DNA of 51,102 bases, taken from NCBI GenBank assembly GCA_026391715.1, contig JAPLDO010000231.1, forward strand, positions 1 to 51,102. Reading direction: 5' to 3'. A program made the position numbers and the translations under genes. The notes under the pieces were generated by a model that saw only the letters and a list, made by a program, of their open reading frames with translations, made no database searches and was not told where the DNA came from. Below, in pieces: positions 8,667 to 17,624 of the stretch (positions are counted from its first letter, which is position 1; every line of letters begins with the position of its first letter). Origin of the DNA: Bacteroidota bacterium. Lineage in GTDB: Bacteria > Bacteroidota > Bacteroidia > Bacteroidales > FEN-979.

Positions 8667-9950
8667 ATGAAACTGCTAAGCCGGATATCTCGTTCATACC
8701 TGATTATTTCCCTTGTAGTATTCATCTTTAGCGGACTGATTTTTTACCGGCTTTTGAGCCATATTTTTCAGAAACAGATTGATGATACGCTGAAAGTGGA
8801 ACAATTACTGGTGGAACAAACCATAAATTACTCCGATAGCGTACCCGATTTCCGGCTGGTGTTCGGTCACATGATTGACGTCACAATCCTTAATACGCCT
8901 TTGAAAAAACATGGCGTTATTCACGACACGCTGATGTATGACAGCGATCTCGGCGAATTTGCCTCTTTCCGACACCTTTTTGCCGAAAATTCTTCCATCC
9001 GAAATAAAGGATACACAATAAACATTTATAAACCACTGATAGAAACTGAAAATCTTATCGCTGAAATTCTTATCGCAGTGGCGCTTGTTTTTATCAGCCT
9101 GATGATTACGCTTGCAATTGCAAACTATTTCATCGCCCGCAGGGTTTGGATTCCTTTTTACCGGATTCTTGCAAAACTCGGGCATTACCAGATTGATAAG
9201 GCTCAGCCTCTCCAACTTTCCAAAACAAGGATACACGAGTTTAATTTGCTAAACGACGCGCTGGAAAAAATGTCTGCAAAAATCAGTCAGGATTACCAGA
9301 ATCTTAAAGAATTCAATGAAAATGCTTCCCATGAACTCCAGACGCCGCTTTCCATTATAAAATCAAAACTCGAATTACTCATTCAAAAAGAGAACCTCGA
9401 CGAAAACCAATACCGGTTGATTAGCAATATTTATGAAGCAACCAACAGAATTTCCAGGTTAAACCAGGGTTTACTGCTGATCTCGAAAATTGATAACAAT
9501 CAGTTTCTTCAAACCGAAGATATTGACTTGCAAAAAATCATCAATACCATAATCGATCATTTCTCCGATCTCATTGAGCATCGGGAGATAAGGCTTTCGA
9601 CAAAATTTATCAGCCCAGTCATGCTGAAAATGAACCATTCGCTTGCAGAAACGTTTTTCTCAAACCTCATTTCCAATGCAATGAAACACAATATTAACCA
9701 GGGTTTTATTGAAATAGCAGTTGACCAAAACATTTTTAAAATCACCAATTCGGGTCAGATTCTAAAAACAAATCCTGCACAGTTATTTGAAAGGTTCAGA
9801 AAATCGGACAGCAATCAGGATTCAGTCGGATTGGGACTTTCAATTGTACAAAGAATTGCAAACCTCTACAAGTTTGAAATTTCTTATCTGCATCGCGAAG
9901 GCGTTCATGAGATGAACGTCAATTTTGGCAGGCAAACCCTCCAGAATTAA
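8667..9950 (+). CDS. Sensor histidine kinase (partner of the upstream regulator)
   Basis: It has 427 residues. One membrane helix lies near residues 11-30 and a second near 133-155, enclosing a ~100-residue periplasmic sensor domain, with a short linker (RRVWIPFYRIL) after the second helix. The HisKA phospho-acceptor motif ENASHELQTPLSI places H222 as the active histidine. The HATPase domain shows the N box (SNLISNAMKHN) and a G2-type VGLGLSIV; the G1 region (KITNSGQIL) lacks the canonical DxGxG, as in many Bacteroidota kinases of this type. The signal sensed is unknown. The gene is transcribed with the response regulator. Confidence 0.93.
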   Translation: MKLLSRISRSYLIISLVVFIFSGLIFYRLLSHIFQKQIDDTLKVEQLLVEQTINYSDSVPDFRLVFGHMIDVTILNTPLKKHGVIHDTLMYDSDLGEFASFRHLFAENSSIRNKGYTINIYKPLIETENLIAEILIAVALVFISLMITLAIANYFIARRVWIPFYRILAKLGHYQIDKAQPLQLSKTRIHEFNLLNDALEKMSAKISQDYQNLKEFNENASHELQTPLSIIKSKLELLIQKENLDENQYRLISNIYEATNRISRLNQGLLLISKIDNNQFLQTEDIDLQKIINTIIDHFSDLIEHREIRLSTKFISPVMLKMNHSLAETFFSNLISNAMKHNINQGFIEIAVDQNIFKITNSGQILKTNPAQLFERFRKSDSNQDSVGLGLSIVQRIANLYKFEISYLHREGVHEMNVNFGRQTLQN

Positions 9951-10002
9951 AACAGAATCAGACAGCACTTTTGCAAAAGTTTTTTCTGTAAAACCATCAA
10001 TT

Positions 10003-10302
10003 ATGAAGAAAATTATTATATTTCTGTTTTTAAGTATGATTGGAAACCTTGTAATTTCCCAGACTAAAACCGAATTGCAGGCTTCCGAATTGCAGAAACC
10101 CATCAAAGAATACATTGAAAGAAACTTCAACGGATTTTCAATCGGCAAAATATTCAAGGTTGATGAAAAGGGAACAATTACCTTCGATATCTGTGTTAAT
10201 AAAGGTAAAACTTATGAAAAACTCTTTTTTGACAAGGAGGGGAAATTTATGAAAAAAGAGTCGTGTTCCCACGAATGTTGTATGGGTCCTCAGAAAAAGT
10301 AA
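10003..10302 (+). CDS. Small secreted PepSY-like protein with Cys-rich tail
   Basis: It is 99 residues long with a signal peptide (IIIFLFLSMIGNLVIS, then QTKTE). The mature part (LQKPIKEYIERNFNGFSIGK, then TYEKLFFDKEGKF) resembles the PepSY-like/putative beta-lactamase-inhibitor-like fold common in Bacteroidota periplasmic proteins. It ends with CSHECCMG, a cysteine/histidine cluster that could bind a metal or form disulfides; that role is inference. The gene starts 52 bp after the histidine kinase stop, which suggests co-expression with, or control by, this two-component system. The ATG at 10003 is preferred to an upstream in-frame start that would lengthen the N-terminus ahead of the signal peptide. 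Confidence 0.75.
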   Translation: MKKIIIFLFLSMIGNLVISQTKTELQASELQKPIKEYIERNFNGFSIGKIFKVDEKGTITFDICVNKGKTYEKLFFDKEGKFMKKESCSHECCMGPQKK

Positions 10303-10324
10303 CCATTGACCCGCTGGTCTTCCA

Positions 10325-12013
10325 TTATGAAGAAATCCTTGCCAGTACGGCTGTTAGAATAGTATCTTCGGCAGCCTTCGCCTTTATCACAAGTTCATCT
10401 GCCTGACGGAGAATTTCATCAAGGAAAACCTTATCCTTAAAACCCGCCCCATTTACCTTGACATTGAGGTAGGCGCCTATCACCGCAGAACGAACACAAA
10501 GCGCGCCAACGCCGGCGTCGGTTACCGAATTTGGATTGCCAAATTCAACCATCGCGCCAATGACTTCATAAGATTCATAAGCTTTCTGCATGGTGCGGAA
10601 AGGAACTTCAATGGCATAGCGCGTAGCTTCCTGAATGGCTGCATTGCGGATGGTTTTTTCAGCCTCAGTAGATTTGGATAAGCCGAAAGCATCCATAATT
10701 TTATTGAATGCGCGCGTATCTTCATCAACGAGATACAAAAGTTCATCCTTCAATTTCTGACCCTTTTCAGCCCAACTTGAAAATTCATCCCACCTGGCGT
10801 CCCAGCCAGGTTTGTGCGACGACAGGTTGGCAACCATCGTTCCGAGCGAAACGCCGAGAGCGGCAATATATGCAGAAACAGAGCCTCCTCCAGGCGCCGG
10901 CGACTCTGAGGCTGTTTCATTGGCAAATCCTTCGGCAGTCATTCCAATCAGTCGCTTATCATTCTTATCCTCCAGCAAATACTCAATCACCTTTTCACGG
11001 GGATTGAATGGTTTAAGATCATCGAGTCCAAGGGATTTTACTGCAATCTTAATAATTTCCTCCTCTGAAATACCAACGCTGCGCTGCTGTTTCACAAGGA
11101 AATATTTACCGGCGTCAATCAATGCTTTTTTGGGAATCAAACCAACTAACTCAGAACCGGTAACCCGTAAACCTCTTTCCATTGCTTTCTGACACGACAC
11201 GTCAAAAGCTTCGTGTACGGAAGTAACGCTGATATTGGTAAGGTTAATCGAAACCTGTGCTATGCCGTATTCATCAATAAACCAGCCGATCGCCTTACAC
11301 GCTTTTAGCGCTCCCGGAATCCAGACTTCATTGCCAAGTTCGTCTTTTTTTATCTTTCCGGTAACGGGATTGCCTTCCCGCATCGGACGCCCCTTATCCC
11401 TGATATCATAAGCCAGGGCATTGGCGCGGCGAGTGGAAGTAGTATTCAGGTTAATGTTGTAAGCAACCAGAAAATCGCGGGCGCCGATTGCGATAGCGCC
11501 TGTACGGGGATTGAATTTCGCAGGTCCAAAATCCGGCTTCCAGTGAGGATCTTGCAGTTTCATTGGTAATCCTTCATATTCGCCTGCCCGGCAGTTGGCA
11601 AGGTTACGGCGTTCATCGGTAAGGGCTGCGCTTTCATAACAGTAAACAGGAATCTCAAGTTCCCTGCCCACCCTTTCAGCGAGTTTATGCGCAAAACCGG
11701 CAGTCTCCTCCATAGTGATATTTGCGATAGGCACAAGTGGACAAACGTCAGTACCGCCGAATCGGGGATGTTCGCCGCGATGTTTACTCATATCAATCAC
11801 TTCGGAAGCCTTGCGGATTGCCCGGAAAGCCGCTTCAATAACAGCATCCGGCGTACCAACAAAGGTAACCACAGTACGGTTTGTGGCTTTCCCCGGATCA
11901 ACATCCAGTAGTTTAACGCCTTCAACTTTTTCAATTTCATCTGTGATCGTTTTGATCACGTTCATATCGCGTCCTTCGGAAAAATTGGGTACACATTCGA
12001 TTAGTTGCTTCAT
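10325..12013 (-). CDS. ftcD: Glutamate formimidoyltransferase / formimidotetrahydrofolate cyclodeaminase fusion
   Basis: The protein has 562 residues from MKQLIECVPNFSEGRD. The N-terminal ~300 residues are the formiminotransferase (ECVPNFSEGRD, RTVVTFVG, HPRFGGTDVCPLVP). The C-terminal ~200 residues are the cyclodeaminase (FANETASESPAPGGGSVSAY). It moves the formimino group of N-formimino-glutamate to tetrahydrofolate, then deaminates it to 5,10-methenyl-THF, the last steps of one histidine-degradation route. No hutH, hutU or hutI lies next to it, so it is a lone gene here. The open frame extends to 12532, but homology starts at 12013, and the -7 box TACTTTTG (12040-12047) fixes the start downstream of it. 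Confidence 0.95.
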   Translation of the reverse strand: MKQLIECVPNFSEGRDMNVIKTITDEIEKVEGVKLLDVDPGKATNRTVVTFVGTPDAVIEAAFRAIRKASEVIDMSKHRGEHPRFGGTDVCPLVPIANITMEETAGFAHKLAERVGRELEIPVYCYESAALTDERRNLANCRAGEYEGLPMKLQDPHWKPDFGPAKFNPRTGAIAIGARDFLVAYNINLNTTSTRRANALAYDIRDKGRPMREGNPVTGKIKKDELGNEVWIPGALKACKAIGWFIDEYGIAQVSINLTNISVTSVHEAFDVSCQKAMERGLRVTGSELVGLIPKKALIDAGKYFLVKQQRSVGISEEEIIKIAVKSLGLDDLKPFNPREKVIEYLLEDKNDKRLIGMTAEGFANETASESPAPGGGSVSAYIAALGVSLGTMVANLSSHKPGWDARWDEFSSWAEKGQKLKDELLYLVDEDTRAFNKIMDAFGLSKSTEAEKTIRNAAIQEATRYAIEVPFRTMQKAYESYEVIGAMVEFGNPNSVTDAGVGALCVRSAVIGAYLNVKVNGAGFKDKVFLDEILRQADELVIKAKAAEDTILTAVLARISS

Positions 12014-12036
12014 GGGAGCTGGTAAGTTGGTAAGTT
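12014..12036 (-). repeat. Leader with tandem AACTTACC repeats upstream of ftcD
   Basis: On the minus strand the 5' leader reads AACTTACC twice (12029-12036 and 12021-12028), then AGCTCCC and the ATG. The same 20 bases, AACTTACCAACTTACCAGCT, occur just before the ATG at 41587, where the octamer appears three times. The two downstream genes are unrelated. Confidence 0.7.
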
Positions 12037-12039
12037 TTG

Positions 12040-12047
12040 CAAAAGTA
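12040..12047 (-). promoter_or_regulatory. Bacteroidota -7 box of ftcD
   Basis: The minus-strand sequence TACTTTTG fits TAnnTTTG and lies 26 bases upstream of the ftcD ATG. Together with 12118-12125 it makes the 139-bp gap a divergent promoter region. Confidence 0.6.
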
Positions 12048-12117
12048 ATCTGGTTTTGGGAAATAAAAAACAGGAAAAGGTTCTTTACAAGCAAACAATT
12101 TAATCTGAATAACTTCA

Positions 12118-12125
12118 TACCTTTG
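12118..12125 (+). promoter_or_regulatory. Bacteroidota -7 box of the HELGH metallopeptidase gene
   Basis: TACCTTTG matches TAnnTTTG and lies 27 bases upstream of the ATG at 12153. A clear TTG -33 element is not obvious. Confidence 0.55.
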
Positions 12126-12152
12126 TTACTTCGTTCACAAACCCCAAAACTT

Positions 12153-14207
12153 ATGAAAAAGTATTTTTTAATCCTCTGTATTCCACTGACTTTTATGATG
12201 AGCCAGTGTAAACCCAAAGATGTTGCCGAACAAAAAAACGCGACACAATTCATAAAACAATCAACTATTGATTCCGTTATGGGAAAAATTGCAAGTTCGG
12301 TTGGAGAAGCCGGAAAAATTCGCCTCGATAAAGGGGTAAAACAATGCGCCGCTCTCTGGACGGCAAAAGATGGAACTGAGAAAAATTTCCAGGATTTCTG
12401 CATTAAATACTTTGTAAGCGATCCGATAAAACTGGAAATTCTCTTTAAACGCCTATCCTTCAATTGGGAATCGTTGTTCGGACATTTCAATATGATCAGC
12501 CTCGACCTGAAGCGCGGTATGCATCTCGACATTGGCGAGATGCTCGATGTTGATGAAATTTTCGCATCTTATGAACCAAACGCCCATTTCAACGACGACT
12601 TTTTCAATAACAAACTGGCATTTGTAACCGCAATTAACTTCCCGATGTTTACTTTAAAGGAAAAGGAAGAACTCGGCGCCAAATGGACTCGCAGCGAGTG
12701 GGCTTATGCGCGAATGGGGGATATGTTCACTTCCAGAATACCTGCCGATGTAAATGTGAAGGTTGCCGAAGCTCTGACAAAATCTGACAATTATATTTCC
12801 AATTACAACATCTATGTCGGGAACCTGGTTGACGATCAGATGAAAACCCACTTTGCCAAGGATATGAAACTTATAACCCACTGGAACCTGCGCGATGAAC
12901 TGAAGGCAAATTATAACAAAGGAGACGAAGGAATGAAAAAGCAGGAAATGATCTATGAGGTAATGCTTCACATAATAAACCAGGATATTCCCGACAGCGT
13001 GATCAACAATCGTACGTTGCAGTGGAACCCCTCTACAAACAAGGTTTACCGCGATGGTAAAGAACTCGTCTGCACTCCGGAGCCGGATGCCCGCTACCAG
13101 TATCTGCTGAACAATTTCAAAGCTATGAGCGCTATGGATCAATACACGCCAATGTATCCAACTTACATTCAGCGTGCATTTGACCTTAACATGGAGATTC
13201 CGCTTGAGCAGATCGAAAAATTATTTACCGAATTCTGCTCTTCGCCACAGGTAAAACAGGTTGGCGATCTTATCTCCAAACGCCTCGGACGACCATTAAA
13301 ACCTTATGATATATGGTATGACGGATTCAAAGCGCGCAGTTCTATGAACCAGGATGAACTTGATAAAATCACTCGTGCAAAATATCCCAATACAGCCGCC
13401 TTCGAAGCCGATATCCCCAATATCCTCATAAAACTTGGATTCAAACCCGACATGGCAAAAGAGATCGCTTCGCATATCGCTGTTGATCCTGCCCGCGGAT
13501 CCGGACATGCCTGGGGCGCCCAGATGAAGGGCGATAAAGCGCATCTGCGGACACGCATCAGCGCCGATGGCATGAATTACAAAGGCTACAACATCGCCGT
13601 TCATGAGCTTGGTCACAACGTTGAGCAGACCATTTCACTCTATTTCGTTGATAATTACATGATGCAGGGTGTGCCTAATACGGCTTTTACTGAAGCTATC
13701 GCCTTTCTATTCCAAAAACGCGACCTTATGCTTCTGGGAAAAAAGGATGATAATCCAAACAAAGAAGCTTTGGCTGCCATTGACAATTTCTGGATGAGTT
13801 ATGAAATAATGGGCGTTTCGCTGATTGATATGAAGGTGTGGCAATGGCTCTATGCAAACCCCGCTGCAACGAAGGAACAGTTGAAGGAAACCGTTGTGAA
13901 AACGGCAATTGAAGTATGGAACCAGTACTATGCGCCGGTATTCGGGATTAAGGACGTAGCCATTCTCGGTATCTATTCGCACATGATTGACAATCCTCTC
14001 TACCTTTCCAACTATCCGGTTGGTCACCTTATTGACTTCCAGATAGACGAATTTCTCAAAGGAAAAAATTTCGCCGATGAAGTATTGCGCATCTATTCAG
14101 CAGGCAGACTTATTCCTCAGCTTTGGATGAAAAATGCTGTTGGCGCTGAGATCAGCATCAGTCCTTTGGTGGTGGCAACAGATGAGGCGCTGAAAAAAAT
14201 CAAATAA
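12153..14207 (+). CDS. Zinc metallopeptidase lipoprotein (HEXXH, M3-like)
   Basis: From the ATG at 12153 it has 684 residues. The N-terminus MKKYFLILCIPLTFMMSQC is a lipoprotein signal, with the lipidated cysteine at residue 19. The zinc motif HELGH is at residues 484-488 (AVHELGHNVEQ), and a probable third ligand is E514 in TEAIAF, 26 residues later; this is a gluzincin layout. The downstream YSHMIDNPLYLSNYPVGHLI block recalls the substrate-binding region of M3 oligopeptidases, so an envelope-anchored oligopeptidase is likely. The specific family is inferred from motifs only. The longer open frame starting at 11715 runs antisense through ftcD and has no initiation signal. Confidence 0.75.
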   Translation: MKKYFLILCIPLTFMMSQCKPKDVAEQKNATQFIKQSTIDSVMGKIASSVGEAGKIRLDKGVKQCAALWTAKDGTEKNFQDFCIKYFVSDPIKLEILFKRLSFNWESLFGHFNMISLDLKRGMHLDIGEMLDVDEIFASYEPNAHFNDDFFNNKLAFVTAINFPMFTLKEKEELGAKWTRSEWAYARMGDMFTSRIPADVNVKVAEALTKSDNYISNYNIYVGNLVDDQMKTHFAKDMKLITHWNLRDELKANYNKGDEGMKKQEMIYEVMLHIINQDIPDSVINNRTLQWNPSTNKVYRDGKELVCTPEPDARYQYLLNNFKAMSAMDQYTPMYPTYIQRAFDLNMEIPLEQIEKLFTEFCSSPQVKQVGDLISKRLGRPLKPYDIWYDGFKARSSMNQDELDKITRAKYPNTAAFEADIPNILIKLGFKPDMAKEIASHIAVDPARGSGHAWGAQMKGDKAHLRTRISADGMNYKGYNIAVHELGHNVEQTISLYFVDNYMMQGVPNTAFTEAIAFLFQKRDLMLLGKKDDNPNKEALAAIDNFWMSYEIMGVSLIDMKVWQWLYANPAATKEQLKETVVKTAIEVWNQYYAPVFGIKDVAILGIYSHMIDNPLYLSNYPVGHLIDFQIDEFLKGKNFADEVLRIYSAGRLIPQLWMKNAVGAEISISPLVVATDEALKKIK

Positions 14208-14221
14208 AATACTTTTTTCGT

Positions 14222-14229
14222 TACTTTTG
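14222..14229 (+). promoter_or_regulatory. Bacteroidota -7 box of the T9SS cargo gene
   Basis: TACTTTTG matches TAnnTTTG and is followed by CAAAAAAAT and the ATG at 14248, 18 bases downstream. It sits just 14 bases after the metallopeptidase stop, so the next gene probably has its own promoter. Confidence 0.65.
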
Positions 14230-14247
14230 CAAAAAAATCTATCTACA

Positions 14248-15714
14248 ATGAAAAAGATCATATTTACCTTGTTGCTTGTCGCTCCTGTGTGGTTAACTGC
14301 CCAGAACTACACCAACATTTGCTCAGCCGGTCCCACATTCTACAAGAAAATGAACCTGACCACCCTAAAGGCTTATAAAACAACGAGTTCAACTGTAGTT
14401 GGAAATGGCGACACCATTTTCTACTCTTTTGCCACCATCCGCGATACCGCTGCTGATTGCCGCGATACTACCGAAGGTTCAATCCTTGGAAGGAAAATTT
14501 ACAGGCGACAAAGTGATGGAATGTTTCTTTTCTTTAATAGAAATAATGATACCGTTTATGTCAATACCAAAGCCCTGATTAATACTACATGGAGATTCGC
14601 CAAAGTCACAAGTGGAATCTTCCTCGAAGCCAAAGTTATTTTCGCGGGTCAGGATTCTGTGATGGGCGTTCTTGATGATGTTATGAAAGTGGAACTCCAG
14701 GCAAAACGTAACGATGGCACTCCCCAGGTTAATCCCTGGAATGGGAAAACATTTGTTATGAGTAAGCATTACGGTCTTTCCAATACCTTCGATATGGTCA
14801 ATGTTCCTTTTGACACTACAAAATACACCATTGTTGGTAAGCTGAAACCGGTAATTGGCGTTCAGGAATTTGGATGGAAAGATGTTTATAATTTTAATAT
14901 CGGCGATGCGCTTCATTATTCAGGATATATCAACTCTTACATTGGTAATCCCAGTTCATCGTGGAAGGAAATTCAGACTGTTATCGTGAAAACTTTGTAT
15001 GGCGCCAATACCGATTCAGCTTTGTACAAATTCGACAGGTGCCGAAGTACAGTTACAACTCCGGGAAACACTCATGTCTATATCCATGATACCCTGACGG
15101 TAAAATACAAGTTTACTGCAATGGCAAGCGATTCAACTATCATGCGTTATCCCGATCAGTTTGTCCGAAAAAACACTTACGCCTCACAATACGACAGGTT
15201 TATGAAGGCAATGAATAACCGCCAGACCAAAAAAATCGGGGAGGACAAATATCGTTTTTTAAATTCCTGCTTCATTATCCCAATGGGAAGCGTTACCGTA
15301 AACCGCGGTTATTCCGAAGGTCTTGGACAATCTGAATATTTCAGGGGCGACGCCGATTCACAGGAATATAACAAACTGGTTTACTTCAAAAAAGGTTCTG
15401 AAACCTGGGGAAACGCAGTTGGAACCCAATGTTCACCCATTCTTGATATTCAGGATCAAACTTCGGAATCAACTCAGGTTGTTCGGGTTATCCCAAACCC
15501 CGTGAAAAACACCGCCCGGGTTGTGATTGATGGAGTTAGCCCTTCCGATGGTACCCAATTTATTCTCCTGAATCTTGTCGGCAAAGAGGTTTTTCGCCAA
15601 CATGTTACTTCTAATTCAACTACTATTGAGAGAAACAACCTTCCATCCGGCATGTATATTTACCTGATCAAAGGGAAAAACCTTAATCTGAACGGAAAAC
15701 TGATGATTGAATAG
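14248..15714 (+). CDS. Secreted protein of unknown function with T9SS type A sorting domain
   Basis: It has 488 residues. The signal peptide is MKKIIFTLLLVAPVWLTAQ, with cleavage likely before NYT. The body (about 25-405) matches no family I recognise; it is rich in beta-strand-like segments and aromatic residues. The last ~75 residues are a Type IX secretion C-terminal domain: VIPNPVKNTARVVIDG, then LLNLVGKEVFRQ, then NLPSGMYIYLIKG and the final KLMIE. The protein should therefore be exported across the outer membrane and anchored or released there. The ATG at 14248 is chosen over an upstream in-frame TTG because the promoter lies directly before it. Confidence 0.8.
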   Translation: MKKIIFTLLLVAPVWLTAQNYTNICSAGPTFYKKMNLTTLKAYKTTSSTVVGNGDTIFYSFATIRDTAADCRDTTEGSILGRKIYRRQSDGMFLFFNRNNDTVYVNTKALINTTWRFAKVTSGIFLEAKVIFAGQDSVMGVLDDVMKVELQAKRNDGTPQVNPWNGKTFVMSKHYGLSNTFDMVNVPFDTTKYTIVGKLKPVIGVQEFGWKDVYNFNIGDALHYSGYINSYIGNPSSSWKEIQTVIVKTLYGANTDSALYKFDRCRSTVTTPGNTHVYIHDTLTVKYKFTAMASDSTIMRYPDQFVRKNTYASQYDRFMKAMNNRQTKKIGEDKYRFLNSCFIIPMGSVTVNRGYSEGLGQSEYFRGDADSQEYNKLVYFKKGSETWGNAVGTQCSPILDIQDQTSESTQVVRVIPNPVKNTARVVIDGVSPSDGTQFILLNLVGKEVFRQHVTSNSTTIERNNLPSGMYIYLIKGKNLNLNGKLMIE

Positions 15715-15767
15715 AATTTCTCCCAAAACATTTGTTCCTTTTCCATCGAAGGCGCAAAGATGCAAAA

Positions 15768-16556
15768 TTGGATTATTTGAAAATCCTTTCAGCAATACAC
15801 CTTATTTTTTACCTCCTAGGCGCCCTGGTTCTTCTGTTTATCATCGCTCCGTTGCTGGGAATGTTTTTAAATACCACGCCCAACCAGCTCTTTGAAACAG
15901 CCAATGAAGCGGAAGTAAGGCAAAGTATTTGGCTAACCATCTGGACGTCGCTGGCAGGAACGCTCTTTTTTGCCTTTGCCTCAATTCCATTGGCATATTT
16001 GCTGGCGAGGAGAAATTTTCCATTGAAAAAACTGGTAAGCGGCATTATTGACCTGCCGGTAGTAATTCCCCATTCAGCAGCCGGTATTGCCATTCTCGGC
16101 TTTGTTTCGAGAGATTCGGCGCTGGGGAAAATGGGATCGGCGCTCGGGTTAAATTTCGTTGGGCATCCGCTGGGGATTTCCATTGCAATGGCTTTTGTGA
16201 GCATTCCGTTTTTAATTAATGCTGCGAGAGACGGTTTTGCCGGCGTTCCGATTCGTCTCGAAAAGGCTGCGCTTACCCTTGGCGCCTCGCCAACCCGCGT
16301 GTTTTTTACCATCTCGCTGCCTCTGGCATGGCGAAATATTGTTTCCGGTCTGATTATGATGTTTGCCCGCGGAATGAGCGAATTCGGAGCGGTTATCGTA
16401 GTGGCTTACCACCCCATGATTACTCCAATCCTTATTTATGAACGATTCGGCTCCTTCGGATTAAAATATGCCCGCCCGGTTTCCGTTCTCTTTATCCTGA
16501 TATCGCTTACCTTATTTATTCTCCTTCGCTGGCTCGCCCGCGAAAAGAAAACCTAA
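15768..16556 (+). CDS. Molybdate/tungstate-type ABC transporter permease
   Basis: It is an integral inner-membrane permease of about 262 residues with six predicted helices, the first near residues 8-30. It contains the ABC-permease EAA loop (LEKAALTLGASPTRVFFTISLPL region) that docks the ATPase, and the ModB/WtpB-like DLPVVIPHSAAGIAILGF and GMSEFGAVIVV blocks. The neighbouring ATPase and four molybdopterin genes make molybdate or tungstate the likely substrate. No periplasmic binding protein gene is next to it. The start is uncertain: the frame is open from TTG at 15732, no in-frame ATG exists, and TTG at 15768 gives the usual short N-terminus. Confidence 0.85.
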   Translation: MDYLKILSAIHLIFYLLGALVLLFIIAPLLGMFLNTTPNQLFETANEAEVRQSIWLTIWTSLAGTLFFAFASIPLAYLLARRNFPLKKLVSGIIDLPVVIPHSAAGIAILGFVSRDSALGKMGSALGLNFVGHPLGISIAMAFVSIPFLINAARDGFAGVPIRLEKAALTLGASPTRVFFTISLPLAWRNIVSGLIMMFARGMSEFGAVIVVAYHPMITPILIYERFGSFGLKYARPVSVLFILISLTLFILLRWLAREKKT

Positions 16557-16568
16557 CCCATCAACCAA

Positions 16569-17621
16569 TTGCTCTGCCTCGCCTCCGTCTCCAAAACCTT
16601 TCCCGATTTTTCTCTGAAGTCAGTTTCGTTTACCGTCGAAAAAGGAGATTACTTCATCCTGCTTGGAGAGTCGGGCGCAGGAAAATCAATGGTCCTTGAA
16701 ACTATTGCTGGACTGGTAATTCCAGATAGCGGCGCCATTACGCTCGAAAAAAAGGACGTCACTTTTGAAAAGATTCAACACCGCGGAATAGGGCTTGTTT
16801 TTCAGGATCACGCCGTTTTCCCTCATCTTACGGTTGCCGAAAATATTTCCTATTCTCTGCATGGTATGCCGCTGACAAAAAAGGAAAAGCAAACAAAAAT
16901 CAATGATATTGCCATTGAATTAGGCATTGAAGATTTATTACTCCGTTATCCTTCCACTCTTTCAGGAGGCGAACTACAGCGTGTTGCGCTTGGCAGAAGC
17001 CTTGTGCAAAATCCGCTGATACTGCTGCTCGATGAGCCGCTTTCGTCGCTCGATTCAAAACTGAAAAGCGATCTCCGGCGATTACTCAGGAAAATCCATG
17101 CCGGCGGACAAACCATTTTGCATGTCACTCATGATTATGAAGAGGCGCTTTCGCTGGGAACAAAGATCGCGGTAATTCAGGATGGGCGAATTGTTCAGGT
17201 CGGCAGCCCTTCTGAAGTATTTCATCAACCTGTAAACGAGTTCGTTGCCAATTTCATTGGAATCAGGAACTTTTTTCGCGCTACACTCGTTACCGGGAAT
17301 AGAGTTACCTTTGCCCATATTAATGAAAACATCGTAATTCGCGTTGTCAGTGAAATTACTGCGGGAGAGGGTTTTATACTTATCAGAGGGGAAGATATTT
17401 TTCTTTCGGTGGAACCTGTGGATACCAGCGCGACCAATAACTTTGAAGGCAGAATAGTGGAAATTATTCCCACTCGCGGCGGTCTCGATGTAATTGTTGA
17501 TATCGGAATTGAACTTCATGCTCTTGTCACCCATGAATCGGTTGAACATTTTGAACTGACTGCCGGAAAAATATGCCGGTTACACTTTAAAGCTACTGCG
17601 GTAAGGTTTATAAACAATTAA
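16569..17621 (+). CDS. Molybdate/tungstate-type ABC transporter ATPase
   Basis: It has 350 residues with a TTG start 12 bases after the permease. The Walker A motif GESGAGKS is at 33-40, the Q-loop at VFQDHAVFPHL, the signature LSGGELQRVALGRS near 131-144, Walker B LILLLDEP near 150-157, and the switch histidine in HVTHDYEEAL. The C-terminal ~110 residues form a TOBE/Mop-like oxyanion-binding domain, as in ModC and WtpC. It energises the permease encoded upstream. Whether the true substrate is molybdate or tungstate cannot be told from sequence; the molybdopterin genes in the same operon fit either. Confidence 0.88.
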   Translation: MLCLASVSKTFPDFSLKSVSFTVEKGDYFILLGESGAGKSMVLETIAGLVIPDSGAITLEKKDVTFEKIQHRGIGLVFQDHAVFPHLTVAENISYSLHGMPLTKKEKQTKINDIAIELGIEDLLLRYPSTLSGGELQRVALGRSLVQNPLILLLDEPLSSLDSKLKSDLRRLLRKIHAGGQTILHVTHDYEEALSLGTKIAVIQDGRIVQVGSPSEVFHQPVNEFVANFIGIRNFFRATLVTGNRVTFAHINENIVIRVVSEITAGEGFILIRGEDIFLSVEPVDTSATNNFEGRIVEIIPTRGGLDVIVDIGIELHALVTHESVEHFELTAGKICRLHFKATAVRFINN

Positions 17622-17624
17622 CGT

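Noticed and set aside
10325-12013. Part of a histidine-utilisation operon
   Set aside because: No hutH, hutU or hutI gene lies nearby; ftcD has its own promoter and stands alone.
11715-12152. Long N-terminal extension of the metallopeptidase reading frame
   Set aside because: It runs antisense through ftcD and the divergent promoter region, and has no start signal. A lipoprotein signal begins at 12153.
12153-14207. Dipeptidyl peptidase III (M49) assignment
   Set aside because: M49 uses the hexapeptide HEXXGH; this protein has the pentapeptide HELGH with a glutamate ligand 26 residues later, closer to M3-like enzymes.
15715-15767. Molybdenum-cofactor riboswitch before the transporter operon
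   Set aside because: The gap is only about 50 bp and shows no complex secondary structure or conserved aptamer core.
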